In this document: positions 35,754 through 45,176 of the stretch, piece after piece
How the letters are laid out: the number at the start of each line of letters is the position of its first letter
How positions within the stretch are numbered: position 1 is the first letter of the stretch
Assembly (NCBI RefSeq): GCF_013378055.1
Contig: NZ_CP051130.1
Location: forward strand, 1,240,001-1,304,000
Direction of reading: 5' to 3'
Length of the DNA: 64,000 nt
Source: Parasphingopyxis sp. CP4
GTDB taxonomy: Bacteria > Pseudomonadota > Alphaproteobacteria > Sphingomonadales > Sphingomonadaceae
Program-made: the position numbers and the translations under genes
The notes under the pieces: model-generated
What the model saw: the letters and a program-made list of their open reading frames with translations, nothing else
Database searches by the model: none
What the model was told of the DNA's origin: nothing

Positions 35754-36773
35754 ATGAAAACACAAATCCTCTCCGCCGCTGTTGCTGCACTCCTGCTCGC
35801 GGGATGCGCAACCTCAAACACTGCACAAGCGCCCGCTCCAGCCGAACCGGTTGTCGCTGCGACACCTGAACCGGCCGCGCCGGTTGCCGTGGAGGAGCCT
35901 GTGCCGACACCGGTGGCGGAAGCACCGGCACCGCTACCTTTAGAAAACAGCGCTGCCGCTCCGGCAACTGGTTCGCCAGCACTATGGCGGATTGCGGATG
36001 AGGACACGACGATCTGGCTGTTCGGGACGATCCATGTGCTGCCGACAGGGTTTACCTGGCGCAATCCGACGATCGACGCAGCGATTGCCGAATCCCAAGG
36101 GCTGATCCTCGAGACTGTCACCAGCGACGATCAAAGCCAGGCGGCGCTGATGCTCATGCGGTTGGGCATGTCCGCAAACCTGCCGCCAATTGGCGAGCGC
36201 GTTGACGCAGAATTGCGTCCGCAGCTTGCCTCGATGATCGCACGAGGCCCGTTTCCCGAAAGCTTCCTCAATGGCCTGGAGACCTGGGCAGCCTCGCTGA
36301 TGCTGGTTGGCATTACGCTCAACGATCTCGGGCTTGATCCGGAAAGCGGCGTGGAAGAGCAGCTCGAACTGATCTTCGAACTTGCCGAGCTGCCGATCGC
36401 GGGCCTTGAAACACCCGAAGAACAGCTGAGCTTTTTCGATCAACTCCCGGAAGATGCCCAGCGGCATTTCCTGAATTCGGTGATCGATGCACCCGAAGAT
36501 ATCCGCGAGGAATTCAACGCGATGCTCGAAGCCTGGCGGTCTGGCGATGAAGACCAGATCGCGATGACGTTTGACGATGATCTGATCTTTTCCGAGACCC
36601 TGCGAGACGCACTGCTGACACGGCGCAATGCGAACTGGGCCAACTGGATCGTTGGACGGCTCGCCGAACCGGGAACGATCTTTGTCGCGGTTGGCGCTGG
36701 CCATCTTGCCGGCGAAGATACGGTACAGGATTTCCTTGAAGCGCAAGGCATTACAGCGGTCCGGGTTCAGTAA
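35754..36773 (+). CDS. TraB/GumN family lipoprotein
   Basis: 339 residues. The lipobox L-A-G-C places the modified Cys at residue 18. A Pro/Ala/Glu-rich linker (about residues 22-75) leads to a TraB/GumN domain with IWLFGTIHVLP and IFVAVGAGHLAGEDTVQDFL, the conserved GTxH and GAGHL motifs expected of a TIKI-like metal-dependent hydrolase fold. It is probably anchored to the periplasmic face. The function of bacterial members is largely unknown. Confidence 0.85.
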   Translation: MKTQILSAAVAALLLAGCATSNTAQAPAPAEPVVAATPEPAAPVAVEEPVPTPVAEAPAPLPLENSAAAPATGSPALWRIADEDTTIWLFGTIHVLPTGFTWRNPTIDAAIAESQGLILETVTSDDQSQAALMLMRLGMSANLPPIGERVDAELRPQLASMIARGPFPESFLNGLETWAASLMLVGITLNDLGLDPESGVEEQLELIFELAELPIAGLETPEEQLSFFDQLPEDAQRHFLNSVIDAPEDIREEFNAMLEAWRSGDEDQIAMTFDDDLIFSETLRDALLTRRNANWANWIVGRLAEPGTIFVAVGAGHLAGEDTVQDFLEAQGITAVRVQ

Positions 36774-36839
36774 GGCTTTCGCTGCTATTCAGCGGCCACC
36801 GCTGCATCATCGCTATCGATGGTGCAGTGCCACAAACTA

Positions 36840-36868
36840 TTGCCAAATCCCCCTCTCCCGCCTATATG
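36840..36868 (+). promoter_or_regulatory. Candidate sigma-70-type promoter for rplY
   Basis: TTGCCA at 36840-36845 and TATATG at 36863-36868 are separated by 17 bases, which fits a -35/-10 pair. This would give a leader of about 70 bases before the rplY ATG at 36948, which itself has TTTTGGAG eight bases upstream. It is a pattern match only; no start-site data support it. Confidence 0.35.
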
Positions 36869-36947
36869 CCCCGCTTCCCCGCTATGTGCACCCTGGAGGC
36901 GTGGCGGGCGATGAACGACTAACCAACCAGTATTTTGGAGACATCAG

Positions 36948-37643
36948 ATGAGCGATCAGCTGACTTTGTCGGCCGAAGTGCGCGAGCGAGCAGGCAAGGG
37001 AGCCTCTCGTGCCATGCGCCGCGAAGGCCGAGTACCCGCCGTGATTTACGGCGACAAGAAAGACCCGGAACCCATTCACCTCAATGAGCGCGAGCTCATG
37101 AAGCTGCTGCATACCGGCCACTTCATGAACAGCCTTGTTTCGCTGACCATCGGCAAAGACAAGACGAACGCGCTGCCAAAGGATGTGCAGTTCCACCCGG
37201 TCAATGATCGCCCGATGCATGTCGACTTCCTGCGCATCGGCAAAGGCGCCAGCGTTACGCTCGCCGTGCCGGTCAACTTCATCAACGAAGAAGAATCGCC
37301 CGGCCTCAAACGCGGCGGCGTTCTCAACGTTGTTCGTCACGAGCTCGAGCTTACCTGCCCGGCCGACGATATTCCGAGTGAAATCACGGTTGAGCTGGAT
37401 GGCCTCGAAGTTGGCGATTCAATCCATATCTCGCAGGTCAAGCTGCCTGACGGCGTAGCCTCTGCCATTGATGATCGTGACTTTACGATCGCTGGTGTTG
37501 TCGCACCGTCCGCGCTCAAGCGTGACGACGCCGAAGAAGAGGAAGAAGGCGTCGAAGGCGAAGAAGGCGAAGAAGTCGCAGCCGACGAAGTGCCAACCAC
37601 GTCGCAAGGCGATGGCAGCGAAGGCGGCGAGGAAGAGAGCTAA
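36948..37643 (+). CDS. rplY: 50S ribosomal protein L25/general stress protein Ctc
   Basis: 231 residues of the long CTC form. The N-terminal 5S-rRNA-binding part shows [20 protein letters not shown] and [18 protein letters not shown]. The TL5 C-terminal domain has [21 protein letters not shown]. The last 45 residues are almost all Glu, Gly, Asp and Ser. It binds 5S rRNA in the large ribosomal subunit. A strong terminator separates it from pth, its usual partner. Confidence 0.95.
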   Translation: MSDQLTLSAEVRERAGKGASRAMRREGRVPAVIYGDKKDPEPIHLNERELMKLLHTGHFMNSLVSLTIGKDKTNALPKDVQFHPVNDRPMHVDFLRIGKGASVTLAVPVNFINEEESPGLKRGGVLNVVRHELELTCPADDIPSEITVELDGLEVGDSIHISQVKLPDGVASAIDDRDFTIAGVVAPSALKRDDAEEEEEGVEGEEGEEVAADEVPTTSQGDGSEGGEEES

Positions 37644-37684
37644 GGCTCCTCCCCTGCGCTTTTTCCACTTTTGGTGGATAGGAA

Positions 37685-37721
37685 GACCGGCTTGTTCTAT
37701 CGAACAGGCCGGTTTTCTTTT
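37685..37721 (+). terminator. Rho-independent terminator between rplY and pth
   Basis: ACCGGCTTGTTC at 37686-37697 pairs with GAACAGGCCGGT at 37702-37713 (12 pairs, one G-T), with loop TATC, then TTTCTTTT. This is the best intrinsic terminator in the window. It follows the rplY stop by about 43 bases, so pth probably has its own promoter or depends on read-through. Confidence 0.88.
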
Positions 37722-37757
37722 GGATGGCACAAATCGCGGAAAGGCGATGCACTAGAT

Positions 37758-38327
37758 ATGCAATTATGGGTGGGCCTTGGAAATCCCGGTGCGGAACACA
37801 GTATGCAGCGGCACAATGTCGGCTTCATGGTCGCCGATGCCATTGCCGAAGTGCATGACTTCGATGCCGTGCGCACACGCTTCCAGGGCTGGACGCAGGA
37901 AGGCCGGTTGGGCGGTGAGAAGATATTGCTGCTCAAACCCGGCACCTACATGAACAAATCGGGCCAGGCGATTGGCGAAGCGATGCGTTTCTACAAGCTC
38001 ACATCCGAAGATGTGACGGTCTTTTACGACGAGCTCGATCTTGAACCCTTCAAGGTCAAGGTGAAGCGCGGCGGCGGAACTGCTGGCCATAACGGCATCC
38101 GATCTACCGATGCGCATATCGGCAATGATTTTCGCCGCGTCCGCATCGGTATTGGCCATCCCGGCGATAAAGCACGCGTGACCCGCCATGTGCTGGGCAA
38201 TTATGCAAAAGCCGAAATCGAACCGCTGACGGACCTGTTGGGCGCTATTGCCGCCGAAGCTGTCTGGCTCGCCGATGATGATGACGCGCGGTTCCTCAAC
38301 GAGATCGCGCTTAGAATGCAGGACTAG
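37758..38327 (+). CDS. pth: Peptidyl-tRNA hydrolase
   Basis: 189 residues. The Pth signatures are MQLWVGLGNPGAEHSMQRHNVGF with the catalytic His, LLKPGTYMNKSGQAI, FYDELDLEPFKVKVKRGGGTAGHNG and DFRRVRIGIGHPG. It releases tRNA from prematurely dropped peptidyl-tRNA. The ATG at 37758 fits the family N terminus; a longer frame would run back through the rplY terminator. A TTG-started acetyltransferase gene follows after two bases. Confidence 0.95.
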   Translation: MQLWVGLGNPGAEHSMQRHNVGFMVADAIAEVHDFDAVRTRFQGWTQEGRLGGEKILLLKPGTYMNKSGQAIGEAMRFYKLTSEDVTVFYDELDLEPFKVKVKRGGGTAGHNGIRSTDAHIGNDFRRVRIGIGHPGDKARVTRHVLGNYAKAEIEPLTDLLGAIAAEAVWLADDDDARFLNEIALRMQD

Positions 38328-38329
38328 CC

Positions 38330-38848
38330 TTGGCTGACATCCCACAAATCGAAACTCAGCGCCTCATCCTGCGAGCGCCTGCTGCCGAGGATTATCCGGT
38401 CTATCGGGACTTCTATGCCGATCCCGATGCATCAGCCTTTTATGGCGGCCCATTGGACGCTGGCATGGCGTGGCGTCGGCTTGCAGCTGATCTTGGCCAT
38501 TGGGAGTTACGCGGATACGGCATGTGGTCTCTGGTCGAACGGACGAGCGGTGCCATGGTCGGTGGGTGCGGCTTGGTCTGGCCAGAAAGCTGGCCGCGCC
38601 GTGAACTGACCTGGTGGATTGTTCCTGACGCGCGCCGGCGAGGCTTTGCATTCGAAGCGTCCCGCGCCATCGTCGATTTTGCCTATGGCGAGTGGAGCTG
38701 GCCACTGGTCGAAACGCATATGGATGATGGCAATGAAGCGGCCCGCCGCCTGGCAGAAAAATTGGGCGGCGAAATCATTGCTCGCGAATTTTTTCCGGAT
38801 AATCAGGAACGCAACGTATATGGCCTGCCCCGCTCGGTTGGGGATTGA
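38330..38848 (+). CDS. GNAT family N-acetyltransferase (RimJ/RimL type)
   Basis: 172 residues. The GNAT pattern is visible: TQRLILRAPAAEDYPVYRDF at the N terminus, MVGGCGLVWPESWPRRELTWWIVPDARRRGFAFEASRAI with the acetyl-CoA loop, and ETHMDDGNEAARRLAEKLGG. The TTG start has AGGA seven bases upstream and lies two bases after the pth stop, so it is likely co-transcribed with pth. The substrate is unknown. Confidence 0.85.
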   Translation: MADIPQIETQRLILRAPAAEDYPVYRDFYADPDASAFYGGPLDAGMAWRRLAADLGHWELRGYGMWSLVERTSGAMVGGCGLVWPESWPRRELTWWIVPDARRRGFAFEASRAIVDFAYGEWSWPLVETHMDDGNEAARRLAEKLGGEIIAREFFPDNQERNVYGLPRSVGD

Positions 38849-38920
38849 CCGGGTGCGTCGAACGCATCGTGAAGCGAAACCTGATCTCTGCTAGACTTTC
38901 GAAAACGCAGGAGAATCACC

Positions 38921-39913
38921 ATGCCACCGATCAATCGCCGCCATTTGCTCGCCGGTACCGCAGCCGTCGCTGCCTTATCCGCCATTCCGGCCACCAAAGA
39001 GGTTTTCGCGCAGACAGCCACGCCCGACCTCAGCGGTAAATCGGTTCTGATCACCGGTACGTCGTCCGGCTTTGGTCGACTGGGTGCGCTCCATTATGCG
39101 CGGGCCGGCGCCAAGGTCATCGCGACGATGCGCAACCTGCCGCGACCCGAAGCGGATTCCCTCGCCGAAGAAGCCGCAGCAGAAGAGCTCGATCTCCACA
39201 TCGTCGAGATTGATGTCTTGTCGGACGATCAGGTGACCGCGGGTGTTGCCGAAGCGGAACGCATTGCCGGTGGCGGGCTCGATATGCTGGTCAACAATGC
39301 CGGGATCGGCATCACCGGCCCGATCGAGCTTCAGGACATGACGGCGACGCAGCTGATGTTCGATACCAACGTCTTTGGCTGCCAACGCATGGCGCGGGCC
39401 GTTCTGCCCGGTATGCGCGCAAAGGGCGCGGGCGCAATCTTCAATATCTCCTCGCAGCTCGGTCGCGTTATCGTGCCGGGTGCCGGCCAATATTCGCCGA
39501 CCAAATTCGCGCTCGAAGCGATGAGCGAGCAGTTGGCCTATGAGCTGGTACCGCACGGCATCGATGTGACGATCATCCAGCCCGGCGGCTATCCCACGCG
39601 GATCTGGGTCAACCGCAACCGCTATACCGGGGAGCTGCGCGATCGGACCGCTGAGGAGCGCCTCCAGGCCTATCCTGCGCTCGTCCAACGGATGGGGACA
39701 GAAGACGGTTCAGGGCGATCCGCCGACCCGCTGGACGTGCCACGCGCGATTGCCGAGATTGCGGCGATGCCGGGCGGCACGCGTCCGTTGCGCCGTGCTG
39801 TCCATCCTGGACGCAAGCCGCAGCTCGAGATCAATCGTATATCGGCCGAAACCCAGGTCGCCTGGCTGGGCGAATCCGGCTTCGGGCCATGGATACGGGC
39901 GGTCCACGACTAG
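38921..39913 (+). CDS. SDR family oxidoreductase with Tat-like signal peptide
   Basis: 330 residues. The N terminus INRRHLLAGTAAVAALSAIPA has the twin-arginine and hydrophobic core of a Tat signal, with a possible AxA-type site near VFAQ. A classical short-chain dehydrogenase follows: cofactor loop TGTSSGFG, NNAGIG, catalytic Ser in FNISSQLG and YSPTKFA (Tyr-x3-Lys). AGGAG precedes the ATG. Export of an NAD(P)-dependent enzyme is unusual. It and the acetyltransferase gene lie between pth and ychF, which are usually adjacent. Confidence 0.85.
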   Translation: MPPINRRHLLAGTAAVAALSAIPATKEVFAQTATPDLSGKSVLITGTSSGFGRLGALHYARAGAKVIATMRNLPRPEADSLAEEAAAEELDLHIVEIDVLSDDQVTAGVAEAERIAGGGLDMLVNNAGIGITGPIELQDMTATQLMFDTNVFGCQRMARAVLPGMRAKGAGAIFNISSQLGRVIVPGAGQYSPTKFALEAMSEQLAYELVPHGIDVTIIQPGGYPTRIWVNRNRYTGELRDRTAEERLQAYPALVQRMGTEDGSGRSADPLDVPRAIAEIAAMPGGTRPLRRAVHPGRKPQLEINRISAETQVAWLGESGFGPWIRAVHD

Positions 39914-39938
39914 GGCGGGCCGATTCATAGTCTCTCTT

Positions 39939-40029
39939 CGTCATGCTGAACTTGTTTCAGCATCCACTCGTCAAACCGAACAGCCAGTGCCTGTTGCACG
40001 GTGGACCCTGAAACAAGTTCAGGGTGACG
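39939..40029. repeat. Paired inverted repeat with CTGAACTTGTTTCAG core
   Basis: Two near-palindromes face each other. The left arm at 39939-39965 reads CGTCATGCTGAACTTGTTTC then AGCATCC. The right arm at 40003-40029 is its reverse complement with ATG changed to CCC (GGACCCTGAAACAAGTTCAG then GGTGACG). Each arm alone can form a hairpin and the pair can form one long stem over a 37-base spacer. This is the layout of REP/BIME-type extragenic repeats. It lies between the SDR gene and ychF. Confidence 0.8.
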
Positions 40030-40047
40030 AGTAACGGACAGCGGAAC

Positions 40048-40072
40048 GGGCTCCGGCCTGCGCCGGAGCACA
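40048..40072. repeat. Extragenic palindrome GCTCCGGC-CTGC-GCCGGAGC
   Basis: A perfect 8-base stem (40050-40057 with 40062-40069) with loop CTGC, within GGGCTCCGGCCTGCGCCGGA. The same unit occurs twice more at 47081-47104 and 47157-47181, always extragenic, so it is a dispersed repeat and not a gene-specific terminator; no T-run follows. Confidence 0.75.
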
Positions 40073-40181
40073 GCGTATCGCCAAACTGCCGCTTGTCGAA
40101 CCGCGCGGCTTTCCCTAAGTCGCCAGACGACAATCGTCGGGCGGCTACCGACCTGACGCCACAGATTACCGGGAAAAAATA

Positions 40182-41282
40182 ATGGGTTTCAAATGCGGAA
40201 TTGTTGGCCTGCCCAATGTCGGCAAGTCGACGCTTTTCAATGCGCTCACCGAGACACAGGCCGCGCAAGCCGCCAACTATCCATTCTGCACGATCGAGCC
40301 CAATGTCGGGAAAGTCGCGGTGCCCGATCCCCGTATCGACCAGATCGCCGAGATTGCCGGATCCGCGCAGAAGATTGAAACGCAGCTTGAATTTGTCGAC
40401 ATTGCCGGCCTCGTGCGCGGCGCATCACAGGGTGAAGGACTGGGCAACCAGTTCCTCGCCAATATTCGCGAGGTGGATGCAATCGTCCATGTGCTGCGCT
40501 GTTTCGAGGATGACGATATCCAGCATGTCGATAATCGCATCGATCCGATTGCCGATGCTGAAACCGTTGAGACAGAACTGCTGCTTGCTGATCTGGAATC
40601 GGTTGAGAAACGGGTCGAAAATGCGAAGCGGCGCGCAACGGGTGGCGACAAGGAAGCCAAGGCCATTGCGTCGGTCCTCGGCCAGGCGCTCGACCTTCTC
40701 AAGGATGGCAAGCCTGCCCGGTTGACCGAACCCAATGACGAGGAAGAAGCACGCCTGTTGCGCGAAGCACAGCTGCTGACGGCCAAGCCGATCCTCTATG
40801 TCTGCAATGTCGATGAAGGATCGGCGGCGGACGGCAATGCGCATAGCGCGAAGGTTTTCGACAAGGCCAAGGTCGAAGGCGCACAGGCGGTTGTGATATC
40901 GGCGGCGATCGAGGCGGAGATCATCACCATGAACGCTGAAGACCGGCCCGAATTCCTCGCCGATCTCGGGCTTGAGGAAACCGGCCTCGCCCGCGTCATC
41001 CGTGCCGGATATGAGCTTTTGGACCTCATCACCTTCTTCACCGCCGGGCCCAAGGAATCGCGGGCATGGACGGTCACGCGGGATGCCAAGGCGCCCCAGG
41101 CAGCCGGCGTCATCCACACCGATTTCGAACGCGGTTTCATCCGCGCCGAAACGATCGCCTATGACGATTATATCGCCTGCAATGGCGAAACCGGCGCGCG
41201 TGATGCCGGGAAGCTGCGCCAGGAAGGCAAGGATTACACCGTCGCCGATGGTGATGTGATGCTCTTCAAGTTCAACGTCTAG
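40182..41282 (+). CDS. ychF: Redox-regulated ATPase YchF (OLA1 family)
   Basis: 366 residues. GTPase-like motifs are visible: G1 GLPNVGKSTLFNAL, the switch region NYPFCTIEPNVG, G3 VDIAGLVRGASQGEGLGNQFL, and the family-specific NVDE for G4. The C-terminal TGS-like domain has FFTAGPKESRAWTV and HTDFERGFIRAETI. YchF hydrolyses ATP and is ribosome-associated. The usual rplY-pth-ychF order is kept but interrupted by two genes and a repeat island. Confidence 0.96.
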   Translation: MGFKCGIVGLPNVGKSTLFNALTETQAAQAANYPFCTIEPNVGKVAVPDPRIDQIAEIAGSAQKIETQLEFVDIAGLVRGASQGEGLGNQFLANIREVDAIVHVLRCFEDDDIQHVDNRIDPIADAETVETELLLADLESVEKRVENAKRRATGGDKEAKAIASVLGQALDLLKDGKPARLTEPNDEEEARLLREAQLLTAKPILYVCNVDEGSAADGNAHSAKVFDKAKVEGAQAVVISAAIEAEIITMNAEDRPEFLADLGLEETGLARVIRAGYELLDLITFFTAGPKESRAWTVTRDAKAPQAAGVIHTDFERGFIRAETIAYDDYIACNGETGARDAGKLRQEGKDYTVADGDVMLFKFNV

Positions 41283-41302
41283 ACCGCAGGCAAGGCCATA
41301 CC

Positions 41303-41764
41303 ATGCTCTATTTCGAAGATATCGAGGTCGGTCGGGAGGCGAGTTTTGGCCACTATGAAGTCACCCGCGAAGAGGTGATCGAGTTTGCGACCAAATATGA
41401 TCCGCAACCCTTTCATCTCGACGACGAAGCGGCGGCGCAGACCTATTTCGGCCGCCTCTCGGCCAGCGGCTGGCACAGCTGCGCAATGATGATGCGGATG
41501 ATGGCCGACAATATGAAGGATAATGACCAGGCAGGCCTCGGCTCGCCCGGCCTTGATGAACTGCGCTGGTTGAAGCCTGTATATCCGGGCGATGTGCTGC
41601 GCTGCGAATCCGAGATTATCGACAAGACGCCATCGCGGAGCCGCCCGGAGATGGGGTCATTTCGCTCGAACGTGAAGCTGATCAATCAGGATGATGTGGT
41701 CGTTATGACCTTTGTCTCGATTGGCCTGATCAGCCGCCGACCGGATGGCGAGCAACCGGCCTAA
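41303..41764 (+). CDS. MaoC-like (R)-hotdog dehydratase family protein
   Basis: 153 residues, single hotdog domain. The hydratase motif is seen in [44 protein letters not shown] and [14 protein letters not shown], where the Asp and His of the (R)-hydratase signature are visible. It may act on enoyl-CoA substrates. It ends with a four-base overlap with the convergent apt gene. Confidence 0.85.
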   Translation: MLYFEDIEVGREASFGHYEVTREEVIEFATKYDPQPFHLDDEAAAQTYFGRLSASGWHSCAMMMRMMADNMKDNDQAGLGSPGLDELRWLKPVYPGDVLRCESEIIDKTPSRSRPEMGSFRSNVKLINQDDVVVMTFVSIGLISRRPDGEQPA

Positions 41765-42309
41765 TCGCCCTCAAACTCGACCAGCGAATCCACCGACACG
41801 CCCGCTTCGCGCAGTTTTGCAGCGCCGCCCAGGTCCGGCAGGTCGATCACGAACAGCGATTGGCCAACCACCGCCCCTGCCCCGCGCAACAGCCGCACAG
41901 CCGCCATTGCGGTGCCGCCAGTGGCAAGCAGGTCATCGACCAGCAAGATGCGCGCACCCTGCGGGATTGCATCGTGATGCATCTCCAGGCTGTCGCTGCC
42001 ATATTCAAGGAGGTAATCCTCGCTCAGCGTCTTGCCGGGCAGCTTGCCGCGCTTGCGCACCAGCACCAGGCCCGCATTGAGTTCGCGCGCCAACGCCGCA
42101 CCAAACACAAAGCCGCGCGCTTCGATACCGGCGATCGCATCGATCGGCCCGTCTGCCATGGCGGCCAGCCGCTCAACCGACGCGGCAAAGCCCGCCGGGT
42201 CCAGCAATAAAGTCGTGATATCGCGAAACTGGATTCCCGGCTTCGGAAAGTCGGGAATCGTCCGGACCAGTGCTTTCAGGTCGCCGTTGCGGTCAGCCCC
42301 GTCGGCCAT
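41761..42309 (-). CDS. apt: Adenine phosphoribosyltransferase
   Basis: 182 residues. The family features are [45 protein letters not shown] and the PRPP-binding loop [18 protein letters not shown]. It salvages adenine to AMP. It begins nine bases after the petC stop, so it is likely read from the petABC transcript. Confidence 0.95.
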   Translation of the reverse strand: MADGADRNGDLKALVRTIPDFPKPGIQFRDITTLLLDPAGFAASVERLAAMADGPIDAIAGIEARGFVFGAALARELNAGLVLVRKRGKLPGKTLSEDYLLEYGSDSLEMHHDAIPQGARILLVDDLLATGGTAMAAVRLLRGAGAVVGQSLFVIDLPDLGGAAKLREAGVSVDSLVEFEGD

Positions 42310-42318
42310 CGCCCTGCT

Positions 42319-43149
42319 CTAGTGCTTCTCGTCGCGCCAGATATTCTTGTACGACAGGAAGGCCAGGACAGTTGCGAAGATCAGGAAGATCAGCACAGCC
42401 CAACCCGTGGACTTGCGCGCTTCCATCGTCGGTTCGGCTGTCCAGATCAGGAAGGCCGTCACGTCATGGGCCATCTGCGCAACCGAAGCTTCGGTGCCGT
42501 CTGCATAGCTAACCTGACCCTCGAACAAGGGCGGCGGCATCGCGAGATTGAGGTTCGCGAAATAGCTATTGTAGTAGAGGCCCGTACCCGGCTGCAGCTC
42601 CTCGGGAAGGTCCGCCGGTGCATCTTCATAACCAACGAGCAGCGAATAGAGATAGGCAGCGCCTTCTCCACGCGCCTTGGTCATCAGCGAGAGATCGGGC
42701 GGATAGGCATTGTTATTTGCTGCCTCGCCAGCCCTCTGGTTTGAATAGACCAGCGGGAAGTGATCAGAAGCGACTGCGGGACGCGTCGTATCTTCGCCGG
42801 TCTGCGGATCGATCGACGGAACCTGGATCGGCCATTGATCGGCAATCGCATCGACTTCGGCTTCGCTGAAGCCAAGATCTGTCAGATTGCGGAACGCGAC
42901 ATATTCAAGGCTGTGGCAGGCCGCGCATACTTCGCGGAAAACCTGAAAGCCACGCTGCAGCTGCTGACGATCGAACGTCCCCAGCGGGCCGTCGCTCGAA
43001 AAGCTGACGTCTTGGGCGTGGTGATGATAGTCATACGCCGTCGGCGCAGCTTCTTCCTCGTTCATAAACGCGATTGCGCCAATCACGAGCGAATAGGCAA
43101 GCACGCCACAAAAGCCGAGGCCGACGAAAAATCCAAGGATGCGAATCAT
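42319..43149 (-). CDS. petC: Cytochrome c1 of the bc1 complex
   Basis: 276 residues. An N-terminal hydrophobic signal/anchor leads to the heme-binding CAACH within VFREVCAACHSLEYVAFRNL. The axial Met is likely in LNLAMPPPLFEG. A C-terminal helix (GWAVLIFLIFATVLAFLSYK) anchors it in the membrane with the basic tail IWRDEKH. It passes electrons from the Rieske protein to soluble or membrane cytochrome c. Third gene of the bc1 operon. Confidence 0.95.
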   Translation of the reverse strand: MIRILGFFVGLGFCGVLAYSLVIGAIAFMNEEEAAPTAYDYHHHAQDVSFSSDGPLGTFDRQQLQRGFQVFREVCAACHSLEYVAFRNLTDLGFSEAEVDAIADQWPIQVPSIDPQTGEDTTRPAVASDHFPLVYSNQRAGEAANNNAYPPDLSLMTKARGEGAAYLYSLLVGYEDAPADLPEELQPGTGLYYNSYFANLNLAMPPPLFEGQVSYADGTEASVAQMAHDVTAFLIWTAEPTMEARKSTGWAVLIFLIFATVLAFLSYKNIWRDEKH

Positions 43150-43162
43150 CTATCGAAACCCC

Positions 43163-44443
43163 TTATTCGGCCGCTGCGGGCTGGGCCGCAGTGGTGTCTT
43201 TGCCAAGCACGGCCTCGGTGATCGAGTTGGGCAACGGCGAGGGCCGCTCCGTCCGTGAAATCAAAGGCAGGATGATCAGGAAATGTGCGAAATAGTAGAT
43301 CGAGCCGATCTGGCTGAGCATTACATAAGGCTCTTCAGCCGGCGCGCCGCCCAGATAACCGAGCAAGGCAATGTCGGCGATCAGGACCCAGAACCAGATC
43401 TTGAACTTCGGCCGGAACTTGCCCGAACGCACCGGTGACTTGTCGAGCCATGGCAGGAAGAAGAGCAACAGGATCGATGCGAACATCGCCAATACGCCCC
43501 ACAGCTTGGCCGGCAGGATGAAGTCTACCGTGAAGGCTCGCAGGATCGCGTAGAAGGGCCAGAAATACCATTCCGGAACAATATGAGCCGGCGTCGAGAG
43601 CGGGTTCGCCTCGATATAATTGTCGGCATGGCCGAGATAGTTCGGCGCAAAGAATGTCATGATCGCAAGCAGGATCAGGAATATGCCAACGCCGAAACCG
43701 TCCTTCGCGGTATAGTAAGGATGGAATGGCAGCGTATCCTGCGGCCCTTTCACATCGATACCGGTCGGGTTGCTCGATCCGGGAAGATGCAACGCCCAGA
43801 TGTGCAGGATGATGCAGCCGGCAATCACAAATGGCAGCAGATAGTGCAGCGAGAAGAAACGATTGAGCGCAGCATTATCCGGCGCAAATCCGCCGAGCAG
43901 CCATTGCTGGATCGATTCACCGACAAGCGGGATCGCGGCAAACAGGCCGGTGATAACCTGGGTCGCCCAGAAGCTCATCTGACCCCAGGGAAGCACATAG
44001 CCCATGAAAGCGGTGGCCATCATCAAGAGGAAGATCACAAGGCCCAGCAGCCAGACCATCTCGCGCGGCGCCTTGTAGGAACCGTAATAGAGACCGCGGA
44101 AAATGTGGATATAGACCACCAGGAAGAAGAAACTCGCCCCGTTGGCGTGCAGATAGCGGAGCAGCCAGCCGGAATTTACGTTCCGCATGATATGCTCAAC
44201 CGAAGCAAAAGCGATATCGGCGTTCGCGGCATAGTGCATCGCCAGGATCACACCGGTGACGATCTGGATGACCAGCGCGAGGCCGGCAAGGACACCGAAG
44301 TTCCAGAAATAGTTCAGGTTCCGCGGAACCGGATAGCCGGCACCAACGGAGTTATAAACGAGCCGCGGCAATGGCAGCCGCTCGTCCATCCACTTCATGA
44401 ACGGATTTTTCGGGGTATATTGTTCTGCCCAGGGGAAACTCAT
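43163..44443 (-). CDS. petB: Cytochrome b of the bc1 complex
   Basis: 426 residues with eight membrane helices. The bis-His heme ligands appear as two His pairs, in [28 protein letters not shown] and [19 protein letters not shown]. The quinol site keeps the PEWY motif ([16 protein letters not shown]) and [12 protein letters not shown]. It forms the core of respiratory complex III. It lies 12 bases behind petA and 13 before petC. Confidence 0.97.
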   Translation of the reverse strand: MSFPWAEQYTPKNPFMKWMDERLPLPRLVYNSVGAGYPVPRNLNYFWNFGVLAGLALVIQIVTGVILAMHYAANADIAFASVEHIMRNVNSGWLLRYLHANGASFFFLVVYIHIFRGLYYGSYKAPREMVWLLGLVIFLLMMATAFMGYVLPWGQMSFWATQVITGLFAAIPLVGESIQQWLLGGFAPDNAALNRFFSLHYLLPFVIAGCIILHIWALHLPGSSNPTGIDVKGPQDTLPFHPYYTAKDGFGVGIFLILLAIMTFFAPNYLGHADNYIEANPLSTPAHIVPEWYFWPFYAILRAFTVDFILPAKLWGVLAMFASILLLFFLPWLDKSPVRSGKFRPKFKIWFWVLIADIALLGYLGGAPAEEPYVMLSQIGSIYYFAHFLIILPLISRTERPSPLPNSITEAVLGKDTTAAQPAAAE

Positions 44444-44454
44444 AATGGTCTGCC

Positions 44455-45027
44455 TTACCCGATCGTTACGGTTGTGTCGGAGGTGAACGCATATTCCGGC
44501 ACGACAAGATTGGTCGGCGCCGGGCCTTTGCGAATGCGGCCGGCGGTATCATAATGCGAACCGTGGCAAGGGCAGAAATAGCCCCCATATTCACCTTTGT
44601 TTTCGCCCGGCGCAGCGCCAAGCGGGATGCAGCCCAGATGCGTGCAGACAGCGAGCGAGATCAGCCATTGCGGCTGCCCTTCGGCAGTCCGCTCACCAAG
44701 CGTCTGGGGATCGCGCAGCGACGCCACGTCAACGGCTTCGGCTTCCGAAATCTCTTCCGCTGTAAGATGGCGGATAAACAGAGGCTGTTTGCGCCAAGTG
44801 GTTTTGACCGTCTGGCCCGGCTCAATCGCCGAAAGGTCAACGTCAATCGATGCCAGGGCCAGCACATCGGCTGACGGGTTCATCTGATTAACGAGTGGCA
44901 GGATGGCAATCACGCCGCCTGCGCCTGCAAAACTGACAGCAGCAATATTGAGGAAGTCGCGTCGGCGGACACCCTCTTGCTCGGGCTGTTCGCCTGCAGT
45001 TTCTTCTACATGGTCTTCGCTAGCCAT
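44455..45027 (-). CDS. petA: Rieske iron-sulfur protein of the bc1 complex
   Basis: 190 residues. A twin-arginine-type N terminus ([20 protein letters not shown]) is followed by an anchor helix, a hinge and a Rieske domain with cluster motifs CTHLGC and CPCHGS. I choose the ATG at 45027 since AAGG lies eight bases upstream; an ATG at 45042 adds five residues. It is the first gene of petA-petB-petC-apt and diverges from trmL. Confidence 0.95.
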   Translation of the reverse strand: MASEDHVEETAGEQPEQEGVRRRDFLNIAAVSFAGAGGVIAILPLVNQMNPSADVLALASIDVDLSAIEPGQTVKTTWRKQPLFIRHLTAEEISEAEAVDVASLRDPQTLGERTAEGQPQWLISLAVCTHLGCIPLGAAPGENKGEYGGYFCPCHGSHYDTAGRIRKGPAPTNLVVPEYAFTSDTTVTIG

Positions 45028-45176
45028 TGATCGGGCCTTCATAGTTCAGGACGTCGATGCAGATAGGTGCCCCCCGGCACCCTCTTGGCGCGCCTGATAG
45101 CCGCCCTAAGGGCCATTTGCCAACACCGTTTTTGACCGACTTGTGACAATCATCCAGCGATGCGAATGACACAGGC

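Noticed and set aside
37671-37757. Upstream in-frame extension of pth
   Set aside because: It would run through the rplY terminator hairpin and add residues that Pth proteins lack.
45100-45140. TTGGCA-18-TATCAG as a petA promoter on the minus strand
   Set aside because: The -10 element is poor and similar matches occur freely; I do not list it.
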